From the NCBI RefSeq assembly GCF_036346615.1, contig NZ_CP107836.1, positions 6,944,001-7,008,000 of the forward strand: a stretch of DNA of 64,000 bases, written 5' to 3'. Of this stretch, positions 25,190-34,420 are shown piece after piece. The stretch is from Streptomyces sp. NBC_00523 (lineage in GTDB: Bacteria > Actinomycetota > Actinomycetes > Streptomycetales > Streptomycetaceae). The translations under genes were made by a program, and so were the position numbers. Below the pieces are notes generated by a model, which was not told the origin of the DNA, ran no database searches, and saw nothing but the letters and a program-made list of their open reading frames with translations. How positions within the stretch are numbered: position 1 is the stretch's first letter; the number at the start of each line of letters is the position of its first letter.

Positions 25190-26448
25190 CGACCTGGCGC
25201 GAGATCCGAAGCTTCAGCCCGGCCGTCCGGCTCCTGCTGGTCAACCAACTCGGCGTCAACACCGGCTTCTACCTCCTCATCCCCTACCTCGCCGTCCACC
25301 TGAGCCGCGACCTCGGCATGTCCGCCGCCGCCGTCGGCACCGTGCTCGGCGTGCGCAACCTCAGCCAGCAGGGGCTCTTCATCCTGGGCGGCTCGGCGGC
25401 GGACCGGCTGGGCGCCCGGGGCGTGATCATCACCGGCTGCGCCCTGCGGACCGTGGGCTTCGGACTGTTCGCCCTCGGCGACGGAACGGCGGTGCTCCTC
25501 GCGGCCTCCGCGCTCAGCGGGCTGGCCGGCGCCCTGTTCAACCCGGCCGTCCGCGCCTACCTCGCCCAGGAGGCGGGGGGGCGCAAGGCCGAGGCGTTCG
25601 CCCTGTTCAACGTGTTCGCGACGACCGGCGCCCTCGTCGGCCCCCTCCTCGGCAGCGCGCTCCTTCTGGTCGACTTCCGGGCCGCGGCCCTGACGGCGGC
25701 CGGACTCTTCGCGCTCCTGACCGTCGCCCAGGCGCTGATGCTGCCCGCCGGACAGGTCGCCCCGGCCAAGGAGAGCGTGCTCGCCGACTGGCGCGAAGTG
25801 GTGGGGAACCGGGCGTTCATGGCGTTCGCCCTGGCCATGGTGGCCATGATCGCGCTGGAGAGCCAGCTCTATCTGCTGCTCCCCGAGGGCGCCCGCCGGG
25901 CCACCGGCTGGGACGGCGCGGCAGGACCGGTCCTCGTCGTGGCGACGCTCGCCGGACTCGGGCTCCAGCTGCCTCTCACCCGGGCGCTGCAACGCCGTGG
26001 CAGCCGGGCGGGCTGGATCAGCTGCGGCCTCGCGCTCATGGCCGCGGCCTTCGTACCGCCCCTGCTCGTGACCTCCGGACCGGGCACGGACCCGGGAGAC
26101 CTGCCCGGCGTCGCGCTGCGCATGGTCCCGGTCATGGCGGGTGCCCTGCTCCTCCAGACCGGCCTCATGGTCGCCCAGCCCTTCGTGATGGAGCTGGTGC
26201 CCGGCTTCGGCCGGTCCCGGCTCACCGGCACCTACTTCGGCGTCTTCTACGTGGTCTCCGGCATCGCGGCCGCCCTGGGCAACGCCGCCGTCGGCTGGGC
26301 GATGGACACCGGCGCGCGCACGGGTGCCGGGTGGCTGCCGTGGGCGTGCTGCACCGGACTCGGGCTCGCCTCGGCGGCCGCCGTCGCCCGGCTGCACCGC
26401 ACCGGGGCCCTGCCCGTCGCATCGGCGCCCCTGCCGGTCCGGGCGTGA
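25186..26448 (+). CDS. MFS transporter, probable exporter of the operon product
   Basis: The 420-residue polytopic protein has about 12 transmembrane helices. The helix 2-3 loop motif appears as GGSAADRLGARGVIITG (about 65-81), and a GALVGPLLGSAL motif-C-like segment lies near residue 150, a feature of antiporters that export. GTG at 25186 overlaps the epimerase stop (GTGA). Its place between biosynthetic enzymes and an importer parallels CntE, the staphylopine exporter, in the cnt operon, so ligand secretion is the most likely job. The ATP-grasp/epimerase context could also fit a secreted antibiotic dipeptide. Confidence 0.82.
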   Translation: MTTWREIRSFSPAVRLLLVNQLGVNTGFYLLIPYLAVHLSRDLGMSAAAVGTVLGVRNLSQQGLFILGGSAADRLGARGVIITGCALRTVGFGLFALGDGTAVLLAASALSGLAGALFNPAVRAYLAQEAGGRKAEAFALFNVFATTGALVGPLLGSALLLVDFRAAALTAAGLFALLTVAQALMLPAGQVAPAKESVLADWREVVGNRAFMAFALAMVAMIALESQLYLLLPEGARRATGWDGAAGPVLVVATLAGLGLQLPLTRALQRRGSRAGWISCGLALMAAAFVPPLLVTSGPGTDPGDLPGVALRMVPVMAGALLLQTGLMVAQPFVMELVPGFGRSRLTGTYFGVFYVVSGIAAALGNAAVGWAMDTGARTGAGWLPWACCTGLGLASAAAVARLHRTGALPVASAPLPVRA

Positions 26449-26458
26449 GGGGCCCGCG

Positions 26459-27274
26459 ATGAACGACAGGAACCTGCTCACCGACAACCCGGCCCTGTAC
26501 GAGACGCGCTTCCCCGACGCCGAACGGCTCGCCGGACGCTGGACCGAGGAGTGCCTGCGCGACCACGGGTCCGGTGCCCGCGTCCTGGACCTCGGCTGCG
26601 GCACCGGCCGCGACGCCGCCCACCTGCACGCGGCCGGCCGTACGGTGACGGGCGCGGACCTCTCCGACGCGATGCTCCGGTACGCCGCCCGGCACCACCC
26701 GGGCCCCCGCTACCTCCGTGCGGACCTGCGCCGCTTCGACCTGGGGGCGCGGAGCTTCGACGCCGTGGTCTGTCTGGACAGCGCGCTGCTCTACTGCCGG
26801 ACCGACGCGGAACTCGCCGGATGCCTCGCCTCCTGCCACCGGGCGCTCGCCCCGGGCGGCCTGCTCGTCGCGGAGATGCGCAACGGCGCCTACTTCCTCG
26901 GCCGCGCCCACCGCAACGGCGCCCCCGCCGCCCACGCGTTCACCCACGAGGGCGTCACCTACCGCTCCGTCACCCGGCTCCGCGTGGACGCCGCCGGACG
27001 CCTCCTGCACCGCTCCCGCACCTGGACCACGGACGACGGCTCGCCGCCGGTCGAACAGCGCTCCGCGTGGCGCCTGTTGCTGCCCGACGAGCTGCGCCGC
27101 ACCGTCACCGGGGCCGGGTTCGAGGTGCTGGCCCTGCACGACGGGCCGGGACCGCGCACCGAACCCGCCTGGCGCGAGGGCGCGTTCTCCGCGGGCACCA
27201 CGACCGGTGACCGCCTCCACCTCATCGCCCGTCGCCGGGCCCCGATACCCACCGCACAGCAAGGACAACCGTGA
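26459..27274 (+). CDS. class I SAM-dependent methyltransferase
   Basis: The 271-residue enzyme has SAM motif I VLDLGCGTGRDAAHL (about 42-56), an acidic GADLSDAML loop (motif II), and motif IV FDAVVCLDSALLYC. An insertion and beta-rich C-terminal half follow (VEQRSAWRLLLPDELR). The family methylates small molecules at N, O or C. It is the only gene of the operon not overlapping its upstream neighbour (10-nt gap after the MFS gene). Its likely role is tailoring of the exported ligand. Confidence 0.83.
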   Translation: MNDRNLLTDNPALYETRFPDAERLAGRWTEECLRDHGSGARVLDLGCGTGRDAAHLHAAGRTVTGADLSDAMLRYAARHHPGPRYLRADLRRFDLGARSFDAVVCLDSALLYCRTDAELAGCLASCHRALAPGGLLVAEMRNGAYFLGRAHRNGAPAAHAFTHEGVTYRSVTRLRVDAAGRLLHRSRTWTTDDGSPPVEQRSAWRLLLPDELRRTVTGAGFEVLALHDGPGPRTEPAWREGAFSAGTTTGDRLHLIARRRAPIPTAQQGQP

Positions 27275-28854
27275 TGCACGACGACCACTTCCCCGGCCTG
27301 CACCGCCGAGGCTTCCTGATCGCCTCGGGAGCCGCCGGAGCCCTCGCCCTCTCCGGATGCGCGGGCACCCCCGCCCCCGGCACCTCCGACACCAAGCAAG
27401 AAGCAGGCACCCCGAAACGCGGCGGACGCCTGAGGGCCGCCTTCGCCGGAGGAGGGGCGAGCGAAACCCTCGACCCGCACCTCAGCAACCTGTTCGCCGA
27501 CGCGGCCCGCGCCAAGGCCCTCTACGACAAGCTCGCCGACTACGGCGCCGACCTCTCCGCACAGCCCCGCCTCGCCGCCTCCTGGGAACCGGACAGCACC
27601 CTGAAGCGGTGGAAGGTCTCCCTGCGCTCCGCCGTCTTCCACGACGGGAAGCCCGTGACCGCCGCCGACGTCCTGCACAGCTACCGGCGCATCGCCGACC
27701 CGAAGCGCGCCTTCCGGGGCAGGGCCTCGCTCGAACCGATCGACCTGGCCGCCAGCCGGGCTCTGGACGAGCGGACCGTGGGGTTCGTCCTCAAGCGCCC
27801 GACCGCCGAATTCCCCAACGTCATGGCCGCGTTCGGCGCGTACATCATCCCGGCGTCGGCGCGCGAGGGCGACTTCGATCACGCGCCCGTCGGCAGTGGA
27901 CCCTTCCGCCTCGTCTCCTTCGCACCGGGGCGCTCCACCCTCCTGCGCCGCAACGACGACTACTGGGAGGGCGCGCCGCATCTGGACGAACTGGAATTCG
28001 TCGTCGCCGACGAGGAGTCCGCCCGCGTCAACGCCCTGCTGGGCGGCCAGGTGGAGTACGCCCACGAGCTGAACCCCGCCACCGCCCGCGCCCACGAGCA
28101 CGGCGGGCGCGTGACCATCGTGCGGCTCCGCAACAGCGCCATGCAGTCCTTCGCCATGAAGACCGACCGGCCGCCCTTCCACGACCGCCGCGTCCGCCAG
28201 GCGCTGTTCCTCGTCGCCGACCGCGCGGAGCTCGTACGCAGCGCCCTCTCCGGCGCCGGTGAGACCGGCAACGACCTCTTCGGCAAGGGGTACGAGTACT
28301 ACGCGGACGGCCTTCCGCAGCGCGAGCAGGACCTCGGCCGCGCCCGGCGGCTGCTGAAGGAGGCGGGCGCCGACGACCTGCGGATCACCCTCGACACCTC
28401 ACCGGTCGCCACCGGCTTCACCGAGGCCGCCGCCGTCTTCCGCGACCAGGCCGCGAAGGCGGGCATCACCGTCCGCGTACGGACCGGCAGCAAGGACACG
28501 TACTGGAAGGACATCCTCGACGCGGGCACCCTGTGCTGCTACCGCTCCGGGGCGATGCCCATCGAGTCGCACCTCTCGCAGCGCCTGCTCACCGACTCGA
28601 CCACCAACGCCACCCACTGGCGCCACCAGGACTTCGACGCCCTGTACCGGCAGGCCCAGTCCACGAAGGACGCGAAGCAGCGCGCCGACGTCTACGCCCG
28701 CATGCAGCGCCGGCTGTACACCGAGGGGCCGTTCCTCATCTGGGGCTTCGCCGACTGGATCCTCGGCACGGCCCGCAACGTCCGGGGCATCGAGCACCAG
28801 GCCCCCGCCAACACCCTGGACTGGGCCCGCTTCGACAAGGTGTGGCTGGCGTGA
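27271..28854 (+). CDS. SBP_5-family ABC substrate-binding lipoprotein (peptide/nickel type)
   Basis: The 527-residue lipoprotein is exported by a twin-arginine-like signal (RRGFLIASGAAG) and anchored at the cysteine of the lipobox LSGC (about residue 30). The mature part is a family 5 (cluster C) binding protein: VTAADVLHSYRRI, GSGPFRLVSF and DDRRVRQALFLVADR-like segments. Cluster C proteins bind peptides, nickel chelates and opine metallophores (CntA). GTG at 27271 overlaps the methyltransferase stop, and an ATG follows immediately as an alternative. It should capture the metal-loaded ligand on the cell surface. Confidence 0.87.
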   Translation: MMHDDHFPGLHRRGFLIASGAAGALALSGCAGTPAPGTSDTKQEAGTPKRGGRLRAAFAGGGASETLDPHLSNLFADAARAKALYDKLADYGADLSAQPRLAASWEPDSTLKRWKVSLRSAVFHDGKPVTAADVLHSYRRIADPKRAFRGRASLEPIDLAASRALDERTVGFVLKRPTAEFPNVMAAFGAYIIPASAREGDFDHAPVGSGPFRLVSFAPGRSTLLRRNDDYWEGAPHLDELEFVVADEESARVNALLGGQVEYAHELNPATARAHEHGGRVTIVRLRNSAMQSFAMKTDRPPFHDRRVRQALFLVADRAELVRSALSGAGETGNDLFGKGYEYYADGLPQREQDLGRARRLLKEAGADDLRITLDTSPVATGFTEAAAVFRDQAAKAGITVRVRTGSKDTYWKDILDAGTLCCYRSGAMPIESHLSQRLLTDSTTNATHWRHQDFDALYRQAQSTKDAKQRADVYARMQRRLYTEGPFLIWGFADWILGTARNVRGIEHQAPANTLDWARFDKVWLA

Positions 28855-29804
28855 ACGCGACCGGACACCGGGTGGCGCGACGGCTGCTGCTCGGCGGCGC
28901 GCAGACCGCCGCCGTGGTCCTGCTCGTCTTCGCCGCCACCGAGGCCCTGCCCGGCGACGCCGCCGTCGCCCTCGCAGGCGACCAGCCCGACCCCGAACGC
29001 ATCGAAGCCGTCCGTACGGCGATGCGGCTGGACCGGCCCGCCCACGAACGCCTCCTCGACTGGACGGCCGGGCTGCTCCACGGCGACCTCGGCACCTCGC
29101 TGACCTCCGGGCGGCCGGTCGCCGCCGCGCTCGCCGACGGCATCGGCCCCACCCTGCTGCTCGCCGTACCGACGGTCCTGCTGTTGGTCCCGGCCGGAAT
29201 CGGCCTCGGCGTGCTGGCGGCCCGGCGCGAGGGAGGAGCGGTGGACCGGACCATCAGCGCGGTGCTGCTCGCCCTCTACGCCGTCCCCGAATTCGCCCTG
29301 GGAGCCCTGGTGGTCACGGTCTTCGCCCTGCGGCTCGGCTGGTTCCCGCCCACCGCGGTGGGGTACGGCACCGAGCTCTCCTCCCACCCCGCCGCGCTCG
29401 TCCTGCCCGTCCTGGTCCTGCTCGCGCGCCCGGTCTGCTCGCTCGCCCGGCTCGTCCGCGCGGGCATGCTCGACGCGCTGGCCTCCCCGTACGTGGCACA
29501 GGCCCGCCGCTGCGGCCTCTCCCGCACCCGGGTCCGCTACGCGCACGCCCTCCCCAACGCCCTCACCCCGGCCGCCCAGCAACTCGCCCGCACGGTCGAC
29601 TGGCTGCTGTGCGGGGTGGTCGTCGTGGAGGCCCTGTTCGTGGTCCCCGGGCTCGGCACCGTCCTCATGAACGCGGTCGCGGAGCGCGACCTGCCCACGG
29701 TGCAGGGGCTCGCGGTGGTGTTCGGCGTCGTCACCGTCCTGCTCAACCTGGGCGCCGACCTGGTCACCCACCGCCTCGTGCCCCGGACGGAGGTCGCCGC
29801 ATGA
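28851..29804 (+). CDS. ABC importer permease, DppB/NikB type
   Basis: The 317-residue membrane protein has about six helices: a first helix near the N-terminus, an extracytoplasmic region with LDRPAHERLLDW and GDLGTSLTSGRPV, and five C-terminal helices. The cytoplasmic coupling (EAA-type) loop includes RRCGLSRTRVRYAHALPNALTP (about 222-243). It forms a heterodimeric pore with the following gene. GTG at 28851 overlaps the SBP stop. Confidence 0.87.
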   Translation: MNATGHRVARRLLLGGAQTAAVVLLVFAATEALPGDAAVALAGDQPDPERIEAVRTAMRLDRPAHERLLDWTAGLLHGDLGTSLTSGRPVAAALADGIGPTLLLAVPTVLLLVPAGIGLGVLAARREGGAVDRTISAVLLALYAVPEFALGALVVTVFALRLGWFPPTAVGYGTELSSHPAALVLPVLVLLARPVCSLARLVRAGMLDALASPYVAQARRCGLSRTRVRYAHALPNALTPAAQQLARTVDWLLCGVVVVEALFVVPGLGTVLMNAVAERDLPTVQGLAVVFGVVTVLLNLGADLVTHRLVPRTEVAA

Positions 29805-30682
29805 TGGCCGTCGCGGTGGCCCGCTCCCGGCGCGGGCTGAAGCGCATCGTCGTCGGCCGTCCGGGCGAGGCCGCCCCGGGGCGGGGCGCCGGGCGGTTCG
29901 TCCCCGGCCTCCTCGTCGTCGGCGTGCCGCTCCTGATCGCCCTGGCCGGGCCGCTGTTCGCCGGTGACGCGGGACCGCGCGGCACCTCGCTGACCACCGG
30001 GGCCGGCCACCCGCTCGGCACCGACTTCACCGGCCGCGACGTGCTGCGGGAGATCCTGCTCGGCGGCCGGTCCGTCGTCCTCGTCGCCGTCGCCGCGACG
30101 GCCCTGACCTACGCGGTGGCGCTGCCCGTCGGCTTCGTCTGCGCCCTCACCCGGCGGGCCTGGCTGGAGGAGGTGCTGATGCGCCCCCTGGACGTCCTGC
30201 TCTCCGTGCCGTCCCTCCTCGCCGTCCTGCTGGTGGCCGCCGTCGTGCAGCCGGGCCCGGCCGGGCTCGCCGCCGTCGTCGCGTTCGTCGGCATCCCGGA
30301 CGCGGCACGGATCGTCCGGGCCGCCGGAGCGGAGGCCGCCGCGCGCCCCGCCGTCGAGGCGCTGCGCATGCAGGGGGAGAGCTGGGCGCGCCTGGCCCTC
30401 GGCTACGTCGGGCGGGCCATCGGCCGCACCCTCGCCGCGGACATCGGCGTCCGCCTGACCGGCGCGGTCTACCTCGTGGCCACCGCCGCCTTCCTCGGCG
30501 TGGGCGTGGCCCCGGACGCCGCCGACTGGGCCGTGATGGTGGACCGCAACCGCACCGGCCTGTCCGTGCAGCCGTGGGCGACGGTGGTGCCCGCCCTGCT
30601 GGTCGTCGCACTCACCATGGGCGGCAACCTGCTCGCCGACGCCGCGCTCACCCGCCCGCACCGCACGGAGAAGGACCGATGA
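29801..30682 (+). CDS. ABC importer permease, DppC/NikC type
   Basis: The 293-residue membrane protein has a short cytoplasmic N-terminus, one early helix, then the DppC hallmark HPLGTDFTGRDVLREILLGGR (about 66-86) followed by about five helices. The coupling loop is EALRMQGESWARLALGYVG (about 186-204), which is less conserved than in oligopeptide permeases. ATG at 29801 overlaps the partner permease stop. Confidence 0.86.
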   Translation: MMAVAVARSRRGLKRIVVGRPGEAAPGRGAGRFVPGLLVVGVPLLIALAGPLFAGDAGPRGTSLTTGAGHPLGTDFTGRDVLREILLGGRSVVLVAVAATALTYAVALPVGFVCALTRRAWLEEVLMRPLDVLLSVPSLLAVLLVAAVVQPGPAGLAAVVAFVGIPDAARIVRAAGAEAAARPAVEALRMQGESWARLALGYVGRAIGRTLAADIGVRLTGAVYLVATAAFLGVGVAPDAADWAVMVDRNRTGLSVQPWATVVPALLVVALTMGGNLLADAALTRPHRTEKDR

Positions 30683-32172
30683 CACCTGTACGCACCGCCG
30701 CGCGCGAGCCGGTCGCTGTGATCGAGGGGCTGCGGGTCGAGGTCGGCGGGCGCGCCGTGCTCGACGGAGTGGATCTCCGCCTGCGGCCCGGCCGGATCAC
30801 CGCGCTGACCGGCGGATCGGGCAGCGGCAAGACGACCACCGGGGTCGCCCTGCTCGGCGAGTACCCGCCCGGAGCACGGGTGACCGGCAGCGTACGGGTC
30901 CCGCAGGGCCTCATCGGCTACGTACCGCAGCACCCGGCCGCCGTGCTCAACCCGGCCCGCCGCATCGGCGCGTTGCTCATGGACATCGCCCGCGACCGGG
31001 TCCGGCACCTGCCCCGTCCGGGGCGCCGGGCGGCGGCGCGGGACCGTGTGCTCGACGCCCTCGCCCGCGTCCGGCTGCCCGCCGACGAACGGATGCTGCG
31101 CCGCTTCCCGCACCAGCTCTCCGGGGGCCAGCAGCAGCGCGTCGTACTCGCCCAGGTGCTGCTGCTCGGCGCGCGGGCCGTCGTCGCGGACGAGCCGACC
31201 ACCGGTCAGGACCCGCTGACGAAGCGCGGGATCGTGGACCTGCTGGCCGATGTCGCCCGGCAGGGGATCGCCGTACTCCTGCTCAGTCATGACATGGACG
31301 TCGTCCGGGCGCTGGCCGACGAGGTGGTGGTCCTGCACGACGGCCGGGTACGGGACACGGCTCCGGCGGACGCGCCCGCCCGGGCCCCGCTGGGCGGTGC
31401 GGGGCGGGAGGGCGTGGTGCTCGACGCGCGTTCCCTCGTCGCGCGTCACGGCCGGACGCCCGTGCTCGACCGCGTGTCGCTGACCGTCCGTGCCGGTGAA
31501 TGCCTCGCCGTCGTGGGCCGGTCGGGGAGCGGCAAGACCACCCTGGCCCGCTGCGTGACCGGCCTGCACCCGCGCCACGGCGGGGACGTGCTCCTCGACG
31601 GCGAGCCCTTGCCCGCCGGGCTGCGCGAGCGTTCCCGGAGTCAGGTGGCCGGTGTGCAGTACGTGTTCCAGGACGCGAAGGCGGCCTTCGACGCGTACCG
31701 CCCCGTGCTCGACCAGGTCGCGCGGACGGCGGTACGCCTGCGAGGCGCGGACCCGGCCGGGGCGAGGCGCGAGGCGCTTGCGCTGCTGGGCGCCCTCGGG
31801 CTCCCGGAGGCGAAGGCGGCGCGCCTGCCCGCCCATCTCTCCGGCGGCGAACTCCAGCGCGCGGCACTGGCCCGCGCCGTTCTCGCCCGCCCCCGGGTCC
31901 TGGTGTGCGACGAGATCACCTCCGGCCTCGATCCGCTGACCCGGGACGCGGTGCTGGGCCTGCTCGGCGGGCTGCTGCGCTCGGGGCACACCGACGCGCT
32001 GGTCCTGATCACCCACGACCTGGCGACCGCCGCCCGGGCGGACCGGATCGCGGTGATGGAGGACGGCCGGGTCGTGGAGACGGGGGCGGCGGGGCGGGTG
32101 CTGGGCGCGCCGGAGCACCCGTGCACCAGGGAACTCGTGGCGGCGGACCGGTCGTTCGCGGCGACGGGCTGA
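30679..32172 (+). CDS. ABC importer ATPase with two fused nucleotide-binding domains
   Basis: The 497-residue protein fuses the two ATPases that are separate in Opp/Dpp systems. Domain 1 has Walker A GGSGSGKTT (about 45), signature LSGGQQQR, and Walker B AVVADEP. Domain 2 has Walker A GRSGSGKTT (about 278), signature LSGGELQR, and Walker B VLVCDEI, where the usual Pro after Glu is Ile-Thr. Both D-loops and switch histidines (LLSHD, LITHD) are present, so both sites look active. It is the last gene of the operon, ending 14 bp before a convergent gene. Confidence 0.9.
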   Translation: MTPVRTAAREPVAVIEGLRVEVGGRAVLDGVDLRLRPGRITALTGGSGSGKTTTGVALLGEYPPGARVTGSVRVPQGLIGYVPQHPAAVLNPARRIGALLMDIARDRVRHLPRPGRRAAARDRVLDALARVRLPADERMLRRFPHQLSGGQQQRVVLAQVLLLGARAVVADEPTTGQDPLTKRGIVDLLADVARQGIAVLLLSHDMDVVRALADEVVVLHDGRVRDTAPADAPARAPLGGAGREGVVLDARSLVARHGRTPVLDRVSLTVRAGECLAVVGRSGSGKTTLARCVTGLHPRHGGDVLLDGEPLPAGLRERSRSQVAGVQYVFQDAKAAFDAYRPVLDQVARTAVRLRGADPAGARREALALLGALGLPEAKAARLPAHLSGGELQRAALARAVLARPRVLVCDEITSGLDPLTRDAVLGLLGGLLRSGHTDALVLITHDLATAARADRIAVMEDGRVVETGAAGRVLGAPEHPCTRELVAADRSFAATG

Positions 32173-32186
32173 AGGATGATGCTGCC

Positions 32187-34319
32187 TCAGCCGTCCTCGT
32201 CCCGCAGCGCCTCGATCAGGAGCAGCGCGATGTCGTCGCTGCCCGGAGTGACGTCCTTCGCGTACCGGACGAGGCTGTCGGCGACGGCCTCCATCGGGCG
32301 GCCGGTGCTCCGGCCGAACTGGTCGGCGAGCGCCGCCGTCGACCGGTCGGGATCGGTGCCCGGCACCTCCACGAGCCCGTCCGTGTACAGCGCGAGCGCG
32401 GCGCCCGGCGGCAGCGGGATCTCGGTCGTCGGGTAACGGGCCTCCCGGTCGACGCCGAGCAGCAGACCGGGCGGCAGCCGCAGCACCTCCGTCTCTCCAC
32501 CGGGATGGCGCAGCAGCGGCGGCGGGTGGCCCGCCGTGGCCAGCAGGGCGCGGTGGCCCGCCAGGTCCAGATGGACGTAGAGGCAGCTGGTGAACAGGTC
32601 GGCGTCGAGGTCGGAGAGCAGCCGGTTGGTGCGCGCCAGGACCTCGGCGGGCGGCGCCCCGGCGGAGGCGTGCACCGCCGTGCGTACCTGCCCCATCAGG
32701 GCGGCGGCCGTCACGTTGTGGCCCTGTACGTCGCCGATGGCCGCGGCCGCGGTGGTGGCGTCGAGCGGGATGACGTCGTAGAAGTCGCCGCCGATGCCCA
32801 TGCCCCGGGTGGCGGGCAGATAGCGGGCGGCCACGTCGAGCCCGCCGATCCGGGGCAGCGTGTGGGGGAGCAGATGGGCCTGGAGGCTGTGGGCCAGCCG
32901 CTCTTTCGTGTCGTACAGGCGGGCCCGGTCCAGGGCCTGGGCGATGAGCCCGGCGATCGAGGTGAGCAGGGCCCGTTCCTCCGGATCGAAGGAGCGCGTG
33001 CGGTCGTAACCGAACACCATCGTGCCGACCGGGCGCCCGGAGGCGAAGAGCGGCAGGAAGGCCCACGCGGCCAGGCCCTCCTGGAGCGAAGCGGGCTCGA
33101 AGGCGCGCCGGAACTCGTCGAAGGTCCGGTAGAAGGCGGGGACACCGGTGCTCAGCACCTGTGCGACGGGGGCGCCGGAGGTCAGCGGCGCGCCCTCGAA
33201 GCACTCCATCAGCTCGTCGCCGAAGCCCCGGTGCCCCTCGATGCGCAGCCGCCCCTCCGCCACGGTCAGCACGGCGAGCGCCTGGATGCGAAAGGCGGGC
33301 ACCAGTTGCTCGGCGATCAGCTCCACCACGTCCTGGATGCCCACGGCCTCCGTGAGCGTCGCGGCCAGGTGCATCAGGTGGTAGAGCGCGACGGCGCGTC
33401 CCGGGGCGCTCGGCGAGGAGGCGGCGCCCGTGGCGGTGGGGAGCGCCGAGGCGTGCGGATCGGTGACCGGGGTGATGTACACGCTGATCCCGGACGCGTC
33501 GGGGTAGAGGCGGAACGACAGCCACTGGTCCGGCGGCCGCAGGGCCACGAAGCACATCGGCTCCCGGCTGATCATCGCGCCCCGGTACTGGTCTTCGAAC
33601 ACCGGATCGGCCATCCAGCGCAGCGACTCCCACGGCAGCGTCCCCACCAGGTCCTCGACGCGTCCCCCAACCAGTTCGGCACCGGTCTCCGTGAGAAAGG
33701 TGATCCTTCCGTGCATGTCGAGGGTGCAGCAGCCGCCCGGCAAGCGGCCCACGAAGTCCGCGGCGGCGACCGCCTCGGTGTGCGCGGGCGGCGGAGCGGT
33801 GACCGGGGGCAGCACCCGCGGACCCCGTCCCGCGTTCACCGGGTGGCCCCGCTCCCGCGCCTCGTGCAGGACCCGCGCGGCGTCGCCGCAGCAGTCGTGG
33901 ACCGCCGCGCGCTCCTGCGGCGTCAGCTGCGCCGGGTGCGAGCCGGGCCACAGCAGGACGAGACCGCCCAGCGCCTCCGTTCCGCTGACCAGCGGCGCGG
34001 CGGCGAGCGCGAAGCGGTACGGCAGGACGAGCGCGGGGCGCGGATAGCGCCGGGCCAGCTCCTCCTGGCTGCCGAGCCACACCAGGTGCCGGTCCTTCAC
34101 CGCGTCGGACACCGGTATGGGCGCGGACAACGGCACCCGCAGCCAGGGATCGGCGATCTCCGCCGGAATCCCGGCGAGCACGGCGAGCCGGAGCGTGGAT
34201 TCGCCGGGCGGCAGCAGATAGAGCATGGCCACGGCGGCGCCCGTCTCGCGCACGGCACACGCCACCGTCGCGTCCAGCCGCTCCTCCGCCGAGTCCACGA
34301 CGGGTCCCACATTGCCCAT
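32187..34319 (-). CDS. GAF-PAS-GAF-PP2C (SpoIIE/RsbU-type) serine phosphatase
   Basis: The 710-residue signalling protein has an N-terminal GAF-like domain (about 1-155), a PAS domain (about 185-290; GCCTLDMHGRITFLTE), a GAF domain (about 320-475; AWAFLPLFASGRPVGTMVFGY), and a PP2C SpoIIE domain (about 490-705; MGIGGDFYDVIPL, GDVQGHNVTAAALMGQ, LYTDGLVEV and DDIALLLIE). It probably dephosphorylates an anti-anti-sigma factor. ATG at 34319 is chosen as the first residue of the conserved region; no clear ribosome site precedes it, so the start is uncertain. No anti-sigma partner lies nearby. Confidence 0.88.
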   Translation of the reverse strand: MGNVGPVVDSAEERLDATVACAVRETGAAVAMLYLLPPGESTLRLAVLAGIPAEIADPWLRVPLSAPIPVSDAVKDRHLVWLGSQEELARRYPRPALVLPYRFALAAAPLVSGTEALGGLVLLWPGSHPAQLTPQERAAVHDCCGDAARVLHEARERGHPVNAGRGPRVLPPVTAPPPAHTEAVAAADFVGRLPGGCCTLDMHGRITFLTETGAELVGGRVEDLVGTLPWESLRWMADPVFEDQYRGAMISREPMCFVALRPPDQWLSFRLYPDASGISVYITPVTDPHASALPTATGAASSPSAPGRAVALYHLMHLAATLTEAVGIQDVVELIAEQLVPAFRIQALAVLTVAEGRLRIEGHRGFGDELMECFEGAPLTSGAPVAQVLSTGVPAFYRTFDEFRRAFEPASLQEGLAAWAFLPLFASGRPVGTMVFGYDRTRSFDPEERALLTSIAGLIAQALDRARLYDTKERLAHSLQAHLLPHTLPRIGGLDVAARYLPATRGMGIGGDFYDVIPLDATTAAAAIGDVQGHNVTAAALMGQVRTAVHASAGAPPAEVLARTNRLLSDLDADLFTSCLYVHLDLAGHRALLATAGHPPPLLRHPGGETEVLRLPPGLLLGVDREARYPTTEIPLPPGAALALYTDGLVEVPGTDPDRSTAALADQFGRSTGRPMEAVADSLVRYAKDVTPGSDDIALLLIEALRDEDG

Positions 34320-34420
34320 AAACGGACAATACGCCCACGTCTCGCGGTGGACACCGCGATGGCACCCGCCGCGACGCGCTTCCCGGCGCCCGTCCGGCCG
34401 GCCCGTGCGGGTGCGGCCGG

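Noticed and set aside
30469..34365. 1298-codon minus-strand open frame spanning the ABC ATPase and phosphatase genes
   Set aside because: It crosses two real genes of opposite strands and has no family features; an artefact of missing stops in GC-rich DNA.
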